From positions 82,416-146,415 of the forward strand of contig JAJFIC010000052.1 in assembly GCA_021775315.1 (NCBI GenBank): a stretch of 64,000 nt of DNA. The letters are read 5' to 3'. This DNA is from Paracoccaceae bacterium. Lineage in GTDB: Bacteria; Pseudomonadota; Alphaproteobacteria; Rhodobacterales; Rhodobacteraceae. Every line of letters begins with the position of its first letter. Position 1 is the first letter of the stretch. The notes under the pieces are model-generated. The model was not told where the DNA came from. It made no database searches and saw nothing but the letters and a program-made list of their open reading frames with translations. This document shows, piece by piece, positions 1-7,971 of this stretch. The translations under genes and the position numbers were made by a program.

Positions 1-131
1 TGGGCGCGGATGATCGAACCGTCTGAGCGGAAGATATCACTATCGCCCAAATCCTCAGCCAGACGGGTCAGCATATAGGCGATAATGTCGGCATCATCAG
101 CCACAGCATGACGGATTGAAATGCCGTTCAT
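1..131 (-). CDS. GNAT-family N-acetyltransferase, N-terminal fragment
   Basis: Only the first 43 codons are inside the window; the gene runs off the left edge. The start is the ATG read from 131 on the minus strand. The peptide begins MNGISIRHAVADDADII and continues with an alternating pattern typical of the first strand and helix of GNAT acetyltransferases (substrate acetylation from acetyl-CoA). It lies 45 bases downstream of dgcA in the same direction, so it may belong to the dgcN-dgcA transcription unit. The acetyl-CoA binding motif is outside the window, so the substrate cannot be judged. Confidence 0.6.
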   Translation of the reverse strand, partial: MNGISIRHAVADDADIIAYMLTRLAEDLGDSDIFRSDGSIIRA

Positions 132-176
132 CCCGGGCCACGGTGAATATGCGCCTGACCTGTCAAACCTGACATC

Positions 177-1160
177 CTAGCCCCACAATGCCGGTTCAGG
201 TGGTGAGATGATGCTGCCAGTGTATTGCAGGCAGTCATCGCGGTCTTTGGACAGTAAAAGCGGGCCGTCCAGATCGACGAAATCGGCCAGTTGCGCGACC
301 ACCATGCCCGGTGCCATTGCCAGTGACGTGCCAACATTACAGCCGACCATGATGCCAAAACCAAGCGCCTTTGCTTCAGCCGCAAAGGCAAGAGCCTCGG
401 TCAGGCCGCCGGTTTTATCAAGCTTGATGTTGACGTATTCATATTTGCCGACAAGACCCGGCAATGAGGTCCGGTCAAGGCAGCTTTCGTCAGCGGCAAT
501 CGGAATGGCGCGTTCAAACCCTGCCAGCATTGCGTCGTGACCGGGCAGGAACGGTTGTTCAACCAATTCAACACCTAGGGCTGCCAGCTTCGGCAGGTAG
601 TCGATCAATTGTGCCTCGCTCCAGCCGGTATTGGCATCAACGGAAATGCGCGCGTCAGGTGCCGCTTGCCGCACAGCGGCCACCCTTTCGGGATCACCTT
701 CGCGACCAAGTTTCAGCTTTAGAACCGGGCGGTGGGCGTTCCTGCTGGCGTCCGCCGCCATTTTTTCAGGCGTATCCAGCGAGATGGTGAAAACCGTCGT
801 GACCGGCGCAAGCGGCTTGTCCAGACCTGCCAGTTCATGGATGGGCGTGCCGCTTAACTTTGCCTCTAAATCCCACAGCGCGCAGTCCACGGCGTTTCTG
901 GCCGATCCGGCCGGCATCTGGTCTTGTAGGGCGATTTTGTCCAACCCCGCCTCTATCTGGCTTTGCACCGCTTTGATGTCGGCGACGATGGTTTCGTCTC
1001 TGCTGAAAAACACATCCGCGCGTTCAGCTTCGCCGCGTCCAACCACGCCATCCTGTTCGATCTCAACGACCACAACCTCGCCTTGTTCCTGTACCATGCG
1101 GGCGATTTTAAACGGCTCATGCAGGGGCCATTCTTCGGTGTGAACGCGCATTTTCCTCAT
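177..1160 (-). CDS. dgcA: N-acetyl-D-glutamate racemase DgcA-like (enolase superfamily)
   Basis: This 327-residue protein belongs to the mandelate racemase/muconate lactonising group of the enolase superfamily, close to dipeptide epimerases. Visible catalytic features are the K-x-K motif (K148, K150), metal ligands D175, E201 and D224, and the second lysine K246 in NIKLDKTGG. Directly upstream and overlapping by 4 bases is a DUF1611 gene of the DgcN family. That pairing is the one described for D-glutamate catabolism in marine bacteria: DgcN N-acetylates D-glutamate and DgcA racemises the acetylated product. Assignment as DgcA rather than L-Ala-D/L-Glu epimerase rests on this neighbour. It is probably cytoplasmic and translationally coupled to dgcN. 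Confidence 0.82.
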   Translation of the reverse strand: MRKMRVHTEEWPLHEPFKIARMVQEQGEVVVVEIEQDGVVGRGEAERADVFFSRDETIVADIKAVQSQIEAGLDKIALQDQMPAGSARNAVDCALWDLEAKLSGTPIHELAGLDKPLAPVTTVFTISLDTPEKMAADASRNAHRPVLKLKLGREGDPERVAAVRQAAPDARISVDANTGWSEAQLIDYLPKLAALGVELVEQPFLPGHDAMLAGFERAIPIAADESCLDRTSLPGLVGKYEYVNIKLDKTGGLTEALAFAAEAKALGFGIMVGCNVGTSLAMAPGMVVAQLADFVDLDGPLLLSKDRDDCLQYTGSIISPPEPALWG

Positions 1161-2170
1161 GTTATAGCCCCCATATTGTCAACCAGCCGGGCAACGCCTG
1201 TTCGTACCGGATCGACCACCGGCAGGCCGTGCTGGGCCTCAAGGTCCGCCATAAGTTCCAAAGCCTCGGCCTCAGGGAAATTGGACGAGTTGACTGAAAT
1301 GCCCACAACTTCGGCATTGGGGTTGGTGCGGCGCGCCATCAACAGATTAGTGGCAATCGCTTCGTCTATTTCGGGCAGGGCGTAATCGGGATAATCACCG
1401 TCAACCAGAGTTCGGCCAAGTTCGTGGCACAACACCAGCGCGTCTGCTTGTGCGCCATGTAACAAACCAAGGCTTACGGCTGCATATGCCGGATGAAATA
1501 ACGAGCCTTGCCCTTCGATTATGTCCCAGTGATCCGGCGCGTTGGCGGGTGATAAAACTTCGACACTGCCGGACACGAAATCCGCCACGACCGCATCGAC
1601 CGAAATTCCCGCGCCTTCGATCAGTATACCGGTCTGCCCGGTTGCGCGAAAGCTGGTACTGGCACCGCGTTTTCGCATCTCGGTCTCGACCGCCAAGGCC
1701 GAATACATCTTGCCGACACAGCAATCCGTGCCAACGGTCAGCAGCCGTTTACCGCCGCGCTTCGCGCCAGTTCCGCAGGGCAGATCGGCAGGGGGGACGC
1801 GCACGTCATAAACCGCGCGCCCGCTGGCCTTGGCTGCCGCTGCAATGGCCGGAATTTCCGAAACCTTGTCATGCAGACCGCTGGCGATGTCCATGCCGTT
1901 GTTCAGCGCCTCGACACAGATCGAAACCCAGTCGTCGGGCAATCCGCCACCCACCGGTGCTAAGCCCAGAATAAAAGTGCCAGCCCCGGCTTTGCCCGCT
2001 TGTGCTACGTCCATATCCGGCAGGCCAAGATCAATGGTTTTTTCCGTCAACCGAAGCTGCGCCAGACAATGATCTGGCCGCCAATAGGCAACTCCAGCCG
2101 CAGTTTTTGCGTCAATCGCCAATTCGGCATCGCCAAGAAAAAGCAGATACGGCTTGCGTAGTTCAATCAT
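1157..2170 (-). CDS. dgcN: D-glutamate N-acetyltransferase DgcN-like (DUF1611)
   Basis: A DUF1611-family protein of about 337 residues. A P-loop-like segment (GTDCCVGKM, near residue 150) is followed by conserved glycine-rich stretches. DUF1611 proteins next to an enolase-superfamily racemase have been shown to be D-glutamate N-acetyltransferases, the first step of marine D-glutamate use. Two ATGs are close together at 2176 and 2170. I prefer 2170 because GGGGA then sits seven bases upstream, whereas it abuts the 2176 codon. The 3' end overlaps dgcA by 4 bases (ATGA type). The 187-base gap to the divergent U32 gene must hold its promoter. Confidence 0.8.
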   Translation of the reverse strand: MIELRKPYLLFLGDAELAIDAKTAAGVAYWRPDHCLAQLRLTEKTIDLGLPDMDVAQAGKAGAGTFILGLAPVGGGLPDDWVSICVEALNNGMDIASGLHDKVSEIPAIAAAAKASGRAVYDVRVPPADLPCGTGAKRGGKRLLTVGTDCCVGKMYSALAVETEMRKRGASTSFRATGQTGILIEGAGISVDAVVADFVSGSVEVLSPANAPDHWDIIEGQGSLFHPAYAAVSLGLLHGAQADALVLCHELGRTLVDGDYPDYALPEIDEAIATNLLMARRTNPNAEVVGISVNSSNFPEAEALELMADLEAQHGLPVVDPVRTGVARLVDNMGAIT

Positions 2171-2357
2171 GTTCATTCCCCAGTGCTCGTCCGATCCGCA
2201 AGCTGCGTTCGGATTGCTGAAACCAATTGGCCGACCATCAATCTTGTGGCTGCCAAGTGCAAGCCCCCTTGCGCCGTTCGCCCGGTTTGCGCCCGGTTTG
2301 CGCTTGTCAGGAAGTTGCTGTAACAGGCGTCAACGCAACCAAATCCGGCCAAAAGTC

Positions 2358-4016
2358 ATGAGCGAACATCGCGCTGAATTGTTGATGCCTGCGGGCAACC
2401 TCAGGAAACTGAAGATGGCGGTGTTATACGGCGCGGATGCGGTTTACCTTGGCACGCCCGACATGTCCCTGCGCACCAAGTCCGAGTTTTCACTGGACGA
2501 GGTGATCGAAGGTGTTGAGTTTTGCCACGCCCACGGTCGGCGGGCCTATCTGACGTTAAACCTGTTTTCCCACAACAAGGACATCCCGAAGCTTGACGAA
2601 TATATCGACACGGTACGTCAGGTTAAGCCTGACGGGCTGATCATTGCTGATCCCGGCGTGTTTCAATACGTTAAAGACCGCGCGTCGGAGCTGCCTTTGC
2701 ACATTTCGACCCAAAGCAATATCTGCTCTTGGCTATCAGTTAAGTTTTGGGAGGCACAGGGGGCCGAGCTGTGCGTTCTGGCGCGTGAAGTCTCGTTTTC
2801 TGAACTGACAGAAATTCGCGAAAAATGCCCGGATATCAAGCTCGAAGCATTCGTACACGGCGCCATGTGCATGACCTATTCCGGGCGTTGCCTGCTGTCG
2901 AATTTCATGGCCGAACGCGGTGCCAATCAGGGCAATTGCGCCAATTCCTGTCGCTGGAACTACAACTTCAAAATGCGCCTCAAGGATGGCAGCGTGCAGG
3001 ACCTCACGATTACGGACGAAAATGCCGACATGTTTGAGTTTCTGTTGGAAGAGGGCTGCCGCCCCGGCGAGTTGATGCCAATCGAGGAAGACGCGCGCGG
3101 CTCGTATATCCTGAATTCCAAAGACCTGTGCATCATGCCAAAATTGGACGAATACCTGCGCGTCGGTATTGACAGCCTCAAGGTCGAAGGGCGTGGCAAG
3201 TCGGAATATTACTGCGCTATCGTGGCCCGCGCCTATCGGATGGCGATTGATGATTACTATGCCGACCCCGAAAACTGGGACCCCAAGCCTTACATGCGCG
3301 AACTCGAAGCGGTCGGAAATCGCGGCTATACGCTGGCGTTTCACGATGGGCGTTTGACCAATTATGCGCATGATTATGAACACACGGCCTCGCTTGCCCA
3401 ATGGGAATATGCCGGGGTTGTCACCGAGGTGACAGATGATGCGTTTTTGGTCGAGGTGAAGAATAAACTTGAGGCTGGCGAGGTGCTGGAATTTGTGTCG
3501 CCGATTGCGCGCCAAACCATGTTGTTGCGGGCTTATGATTTTGAGATCGCCGGCACGGATGAGCGGCGACAGGTGATCCATGGCGGCAGCAAAACCACGA
3601 TCCGCTTGCCATTTTTCCTGTTCGATCAGGAAAACCCTGATGATCTGGTGGCGCGTTTCCCTGCCTTTTCCGTGCTGCGCAAAGAGCGGGCCCTGACGGA
3701 CGAGCAATGGAACCGGGTGCGGTTTGACAAGCTGGCGCAAGGTCTGGAAATCAGCGGCAAGGACAACCCAACGGCCTATGCCCGGCGACGCGATGCGCTG
3801 GTGGAAAGCATTGGTGACAAAGCGACGGATCGACGGTTCAAAACCAACCGCATCGGCACCGAAGGGTGCTGTGGCAAGGGCTGCAACGGCTGCCTGATAT
3901 TCTGGCAGGACGATCAATACGCCAATGCGCGCGCCATTCTGTTGAAACGCAAACAAGGCGAACAACTGACCCGGGCCGAGGCCACAGCCCTAAAACTGCC
4001 CGCATCCGCGACCTAG
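2358..4016 (+). CDS. U32 peptidase-family protein, YegQ/TrhP-like
   Basis: A 552-residue U32-family protein starting at the ATG at 2358 (MSEHRAELLMPAGN). It carries the U32 signature around residues 166-181 (VHGAMCMTYSGRC) with C171, C178, C194 and C198, the residues that bind an Fe-S cluster in characterised members. YegQ/TrhP is needed for 5-hydroxyuridine in tRNA and RlhA for 23S rRNA hydroxylation; this protein resembles the YegQ branch but is about 100 residues longer. The extra C-terminus has a second cysteine cluster, GCCGKGCNGC at 503-512. An in-frame start at 2154 would overlap dgcN and is unlikely. UbiU and UbiV, two more U32 proteins, are 5 kb away. Target RNA is inferred only from family. 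Confidence 0.78.
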   Translation: MSEHRAELLMPAGNLRKLKMAVLYGADAVYLGTPDMSLRTKSEFSLDEVIEGVEFCHAHGRRAYLTLNLFSHNKDIPKLDEYIDTVRQVKPDGLIIADPGVFQYVKDRASELPLHISTQSNICSWLSVKFWEAQGAELCVLAREVSFSELTEIREKCPDIKLEAFVHGAMCMTYSGRCLLSNFMAERGANQGNCANSCRWNYNFKMRLKDGSVQDLTITDENADMFEFLLEEGCRPGELMPIEEDARGSYILNSKDLCIMPKLDEYLRVGIDSLKVEGRGKSEYYCAIVARAYRMAIDDYYADPENWDPKPYMRELEAVGNRGYTLAFHDGRLTNYAHDYEHTASLAQWEYAGVVTEVTDDAFLVEVKNKLEAGEVLEFVSPIARQTMLLRAYDFEIAGTDERRQVIHGGSKTTIRLPFFLFDQENPDDLVARFPAFSVLRKERALTDEQWNRVRFDKLAQGLEISGKDNPTAYARRRDALVESIGDKATDRRFKTNRIGTEGCCGKGCNGCLIFWQDDQYANARAILLKRKQGEQLTRAEATALKLPASAT

Positions 4017-4031
4017 TGCGACCGCAACAGT

Positions 4032-5054
4032 CTAGCGCCGGTTCGGTCGTTGTATCTTGCGCGCAGCAATGTCCGCCAAATTGGCCAGCAACCGGGCGTA
4101 ATCCTCATGGCTTGGCTCGCCTTGAAAAGAATTGTCATACATAGAAAAATCGTTGTGAAACAGCTCGTCGCGTTGGAAATAGCGTCTGGCAACCGCGGCG
4201 TTGTCAGCTGCGTGTATCCGGCAGATATGTTCAGCATGATCGCGTGGCATTCTGAAAGGTTTCGGCTCAGGGAACCACTCAAGGATCGCGCGTTCCAGAA
4301 GTTTTCTGGAAGGCGGCGCAATCTGTCCTGCTGAAAATTTCGTGGTTGAATTAATGCGCTGCAACAGGTTCAGGGCCCGGCCGTCCCAATTGGCGTTGCG
4401 AATGCCGGGCTGTTCAAAATCCTGTAGGTTTTCAAGTACCATTCCAGCCGCTTTGAGAAAGGTTTCAACCAGCGGCAGTGTGTTTATGCCACTGTCTGGA
4501 AATATCGCCGGATGGAAAGACTTCGCGCCAAACACCTCTTCCCAATTGATCAGGGCGTCGGAATATTTCAGGCCGATATCAGTTTCATCAAACTTGGTAT
4601 AAGCAAAGTTTCGCACCATATTTTTGTGCTTACTGTTAAGAGAAAGGTCCTGACGGCGTAACAGCGTCACGACCCTGAACGTTTCGCAGTATTCCGCAAG
4701 CAAATCGTGCAAAATACCGACTTCTTCCCGCGTTCTGTATACCAAACCTTCGGCGGACAAAATGATCGTTTTGCCTTCGCTTTTGGCGGTGGTCAGCCAC
4801 GCCCGAATTGTCGACTCAACAGCAGGGCGCAAGTTTTCAAGGTCGGCATTGTTTTGCACGCCACTTTTGGCAAGCCCGGGGCGTTGTTTGGCCACTTCGC
4901 GCATGCAAAACAGAATAAGTTCGCGGTGCACCTGCGATTCACCAATCGGATAGAAATAGTGCTGCGCCGCCAGACGATCTCGGTTCAGGTTAAGAAATGA
5001 TTGAATCGAGGTGGAGCCGGTTTTCGCAGGACCGATATGGATGATACAGTGCAT
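4032..5054 (-). CDS. Sulfotransferase-like protein
   Basis: A protein of about 340 residues whose N-terminus reads MHCIIHIGPAKTGSTS, the phosphosulfate-binding loop (5'-PSB) of PAPS-dependent sulfotransferases. A second arginine/serine-rich segment, LLRRQDLSLNSKHK, fits the 3'-phosphate-binding region. I chose the ATG at 5054, which has TTGGGG just upstream and puts the loop at residues 7-16, as in related proteins. A longer frame exists only from a TTG at 5165. The acceptor, often a polysaccharide in this loosely conserved family, cannot be told. It lies between convergent U32 and codirectional ubiX genes and seems to be a single gene. Confidence 0.7.
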   Translation of the reverse strand: MHCIIHIGPAKTGSTSIQSFLNLNRDRLAAQHYFYPIGESQVHRELILFCMREVAKQRPGLAKSGVQNNADLENLRPAVESTIRAWLTTAKSEGKTIILSAEGLVYRTREEVGILHDLLAEYCETFRVVTLLRRQDLSLNSKHKNMVRNFAYTKFDETDIGLKYSDALINWEEVFGAKSFHPAIFPDSGINTLPLVETFLKAAGMVLENLQDFEQPGIRNANWDGRALNLLQRINSTTKFSAGQIAPPSRKLLERAILEWFPEPKPFRMPRDHAEHICRIHAADNAAVARRYFQRDELFHNDFSMYDNSFQGEPSHEDYARLLANLADIAARKIQRPNRR

Positions 5055-5203
5055 TTTCCCCAATTCCCATGCCGTTTTCTGTAGTCCAGACAGCATTTGG
5101 GCGTTATCCAAAATTGCGGTGCGGAGTTCAATGGCATTCGTCCAAAACTGGCGAAATGACGCCAATGCTTTGGCCCTTTCAGCAGGCGTTTAACGTGGTG
5201 TGG

Positions 5204-5770
5204 TCAGGCCTGCCAGGCAATCGCTGCCTGAGGGCCGATTTTCAACAGATCAACCGCGCGAGCGGCGATCTGGTCCACCACTTCGTCAAGATTTGCGGGC
5301 ATCAGGTAAAAAGCCGGAACCGGGGGCAGGATGATTGCACCCATTTCGGTGGCGGCCGTCATGTTACGCAAATGGGCCAGCGTCAGCGGTGCCTCGCGCG
5401 TCAGCAGGATCAGGCGGCGGCGTTCTTTTAGTTGCACACTGGCGGCGCGGGTCAAAAGATTGTCGTCCAGACCGTTTGCAATCGCGGCCAGACTGCGCAT
5501 CGAACAAGGGGCGACGATCATGCCTGCGATGTCGGTTGAACCGGACGCGATCGTGGCACCAATGTCTAGGATGGGATGCACGCGGTCCGCCAGTTTATGA
5601 AGGCCTCGCAAGGCGTCCGGGCCACATTCGGTCGCAATCGTGCGCTCGGCGGCGGTGCTGTTCACCAGATCAATACCGGCACCCAACGTGCGCAACCGAC
5701 GCGCCACGGCAACACCAAGGGCCGCACCTGATGCGCCTGCTATCCCCAGAACAACCCGCGGCGCGCTCAA
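5204..5770 (-). CDS. ubiX: Flavin prenyltransferase UbiX
   Basis: A 188-residue flavoprotein of the UbiX/Pad1 family, opening with VVLGIAGASGAALGVAVA, the FMN-binding Rossmann-like start. UbiX makes prenylated FMN from FMN and dimethylallyl phosphate, and UbiD decarboxylases need that cofactor. Here ubiX follows ubiD with a 4-base overlap, and its start codon is TTG inside the ubiD stop (TTGA), which implies translational coupling. The pair faces ubiTUV across a shared regulatory region with an Fnr-type box. Confidence 0.9.
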   Translation of the reverse strand: MSAPRVVLGIAGASGAALGVAVARRLRTLGAGIDLVNSTAAERTIATECGPDALRGLHKLADRVHPILDIGATIASGSTDIAGMIVAPCSMRSLAAIANGLDDNLLTRAASVQLKERRRLILLTREAPLTLAHLRNMTAATEMGAIILPPVPAFYLMPANLDEVVDQIAARAVDLLKIGPQAAIAWQA

Positions 5771-7275
5771 CTGAACAGCCCCGGTATGTGACGGCTCACC
5801 AGATCTGCGGCGAAGGCCATGTCTTTTGGGTCGCTTGCCATTTTAACACCCCAATCGCGGGTGGTTTCAGTACCGATTTTGTTGGTCGCATCTATGCCCA
5901 GCTTGCCCGCCAAACCAGCCTTGGGCGAGGCGAAATCCAGGTAATCCATCGGCGTATCCTCCATCACCATGACATCGCGACCCGGATCCATCCGCGTCGC
6001 CAAGGCCCAGGCGACATCATCCCAGTTTCGCGGATCAATGTCGTCATCCACTACGATCACCAATTTGGTATAGCTGAACTGTGGCAGCATGCCCCAAAGC
6101 GCCATCATCACCCGGCGCGCCTGACCCGGATACCGCTTGTCGATGCTGACAATCGCCATCCGATAGGAACAGGCCGCAGGCGGCAACCAAAGGTCGCGGA
6201 TTTCCGGGATCTGGCCACGGATGATCGGCAAGGCCAGCGTATTGAATACCTCGCCGATAATCGCAGGTTCGTCCGGCGGGCGCCCGGTATAGGTAGACAG
6301 ATAAAGGGGATCAGGTCGGTGCGTTATCGCCGAAACCTGCATCAGCGGAAATTGTTCAACCGCGTTGTAATACCCTGTGTGATCGCCAAACGGCCCTTCT
6401 GGGGCGGTTTCGGTTGCCGATACCCAACCTTCGATGATGATCTCTGCGTTTGCGGGCACCATCAGGGGGACGGATTTGGCTGGCACCAGCTTGGGGCGCG
6501 CACCGCTGAACACCCCGGCAAAAGTCAGTTCAGAAACACTTTCCGGCAAGGGCAGGGCGGCGGATAGTAGCGTGGCCGGATCGGCCCCCAAAACGATAGC
6601 TACGGGCATGGCTTGCCCCTTGGCGGCCCAGCTTCGGTGATGCGCAGCCCCGCCACGATGGGCCAGCCATCGCAGGATCATATGACGCGAGTCGATAACC
6701 TGACTGCGATATACCCCGGCGTTGTATTGTGAAATATCGGCGGCCAGACTGCTGAAAGGGCGGGTCAGCACGACCGGCCATGTCACAAGCGGCCCGGCGT
6801 CTTCGGGCCAGTGTGTCTGCACCGGCAACCGGGACAGATCGGCCTGTGCGCCTTCTAAAACGATTTTTTGCACAATTGCGTTGCTGGTGATCTTTGGCCG
6901 GGTGCTCAGCGCAGCTTTTAACATCGGCCAGCGCGACAGGGCATCGCGCATGCCGTCAGGGGCTGTGGGCGAGTGAAGGGCTGCCAGAAATTCACCCAAT
7001 TCGCCCAGCTTGTCTGGTGACACACCCAGCCCGGCAGAAACCCGTTGGGCACTGCCAAACAGATTGGCGATCACCGGCATTTCTGCCCGGGTGCCATTGG
7101 CCAGCACCGGATGGTCTAAGCGCAGAACCGGGCCGCCGGCCTCAAGCACAGTGCGGTGCACAGCCGACATCTGGCGATCAACCGACACCGGATCGGGTAT
7201 TGATACAAGCTGGCCCGCCTCGGCGCACCAGTTCAAAAAGCTGCGCAGATCGGGGAAAACAGGAAGGTCTCGGAT
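5767..7275 (-). CDS. ubiD: UbiD-family decarboxylase (prFMN-dependent), unusual start codon
   Basis: UbiD removes the carboxyl group of the 4-hydroxybenzoate-derived ubiquinone precursor. Family hallmarks are PEGPFGDHTGYY and the C-terminal KLGIDATNKIGTETTRDWG. No ATG, GTG or TTG precedes the conserved N-terminal segment FPDLRSFLNWCAEAG; the first ordinary codon is a TTG at 7236, inside it. The frame stays open upstream, and AAGGAG lies six bases before an ATC at 7275, so I place the start there as an AUC codon. The alternative is TTG at 7236 (489 residues) with a truncated N-terminus, or a sequence error. It forms an operon with ubiX. Confidence 0.85.
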   Translation of the reverse strand: MRDLPVFPDLRSFLNWCAEAGQLVSIPDPVSVDRQMSAVHRTVLEAGGPVLRLDHPVLANGTRAEMPVIANLFGSAQRVSAGLGVSPDKLGELGEFLAALHSPTAPDGMRDALSRWPMLKAALSTRPKITSNAIVQKIVLEGAQADLSRLPVQTHWPEDAGPLVTWPVVLTRPFSSLAADISQYNAGVYRSQVIDSRHMILRWLAHRGGAAHHRSWAAKGQAMPVAIVLGADPATLLSAALPLPESVSELTFAGVFSGARPKLVPAKSVPLMVPANAEIIIEGWVSATETAPEGPFGDHTGYYNAVEQFPLMQVSAITHRPDPLYLSTYTGRPPDEPAIIGEVFNTLALPIIRGQIPEIRDLWLPPAACSYRMAIVSIDKRYPGQARRVMMALWGMLPQFSYTKLVIVVDDDIDPRNWDDVAWALATRMDPGRDVMVMEDTPMDYLDFASPKAGLAGKLGIDATNKIGTETTRDWGVKMASDPKDMAFAADLVSRHIPGLFS

Positions 7276-7330
7276 TTTTGCCTCCTTGCGAATGCTTTCA
7301 GGCTTCTAGCAGCGAGGAATTGATTTTGAA

Positions 7331-7344
7331 TTGATCTATATCAA
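7331..7344. promoter_or_regulatory. Perfect Fnr/FnrL box between ubiD and ubiT
   Basis: The bases TTGATCTATATCAA match the Fnr/FnrL consensus TTGAT-N4-ATCAA with no mismatch and are fully palindromic in both arms. The site lies between the divergent ubiD-ubiX and ubiTUV operons, about 60 bases from the ubiD start and 85 from ubiT. UbiT, UbiU and UbiV act in oxygen-independent ubiquinone synthesis, so oxygen control by FnrL is what one would expect. Which of the two promoters it serves cannot be told from sequence. Confidence 0.85.
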
Positions 7345-7425
7345 GTCAAACCGCCCCTGACTGCGATAGGGCTGAGCCAGCGAGAACGGTCCGCGCGCCG
7401 CTGCGCGCCTTTGGGGGAGCATTGC

Positions 7426-7971
7426 TTGCAACAGTCCAACATCCAAATTCCGACCTTCCCGCGCAGCGCAGCCCTTGCCCTTCGGGTCTTGCCGCTGTTG
7501 CCAATCTCAGCCTCGCTGACCGCATTTTCCCGCCGCATTACCAAGCGCTCGCCGGGTCTGTTCAGGCGTTTAGGGGAATATGATCGCAAACGGTTCATCC
7601 TTGACCCGACCGACCTGCCGATCCTGTTGCGGCTGGATGCGAATGGCGGCATTCCAATCACTACGGCCCATCGCAAAGATCCCGGGGACGGGGACGCGAA
7701 AATTGCCGGAAGCCTTGCGGCCCTGCTGGGGCTGGTACACGGGGCCTATGATGGTGACGCGCTGTTCTTTTCGCGCGATCTGGTGATCGAGGGCGACACG
7801 GCGGCGGCACTTGCGCTCAGAAACGCGATTGACGACGCTGAATTGGATCTGGCTGAGGAAATTGCCGCATTTTCCGGCCCACTGGCCCGCCCGGTGCGGC
7901 GTCTGGCAGCCTTGGCACAACGGATAACAGGCGTGGCCCTGATGCGGCCCGAGGAAGCAATGTCATGGTGA
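7426..7971 (+). CDS. ubiT: Ubiquinone accessory factor UbiT (SCP2 domain)
   Basis: About 181 residues with an SCP2-type lipid-binding fold, seen in the segment LPILLRLDANGG...GSLAALLGLVHGAYDGDALFFSRDLVIEGD. UbiT is the lipid-binding accessory protein of anaerobic ubiquinone synthesis. There is no nearby ATG; the TTG at 7426 has GGGGGAG at 7413-7419 in good register, so I prefer it to the TTG at 7411. The stop overlaps the ubiU start. The order ubiT-ubiU-ubiV is that of known O2-independent ubiquinone operons. Confidence 0.88.
   Translation: MQQSNIQIPTFPRSAALALRVLPLLPISASLTAFSRRITKRSPGLFRRLGEYDRKRFILDPTDLPILLRLDANGGIPITTAHRKDPGDGDAKIAGSLAALLGLVHGAYDGDALFFSRDLVIEGDTAAALALRNAIDDAELDLAEEIAAFSGPLARPVRRLAALAQRITGVALMRPEEAMSW

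Noticed and set aside
2280..2301. Tandem duplication of GCCCGGTTTGC
   Set aside because: Only two 11-base copies in an intergenic gap; too short to support a function.
2736..3965. A 409-codon open frame on the minus strand
   Set aside because: It is antisense to the U32 gene, whose protein has clear family motifs; the reverse frame has low-complexity Gln/His/Arg composition and no recognisable motif.
5335..6567. A 410-codon open frame on the plus strand
   Set aside because: It runs antisense across ubiX and ubiD, which are well supported; composition (Arg/His/Gln-rich) is that of a shadow frame.
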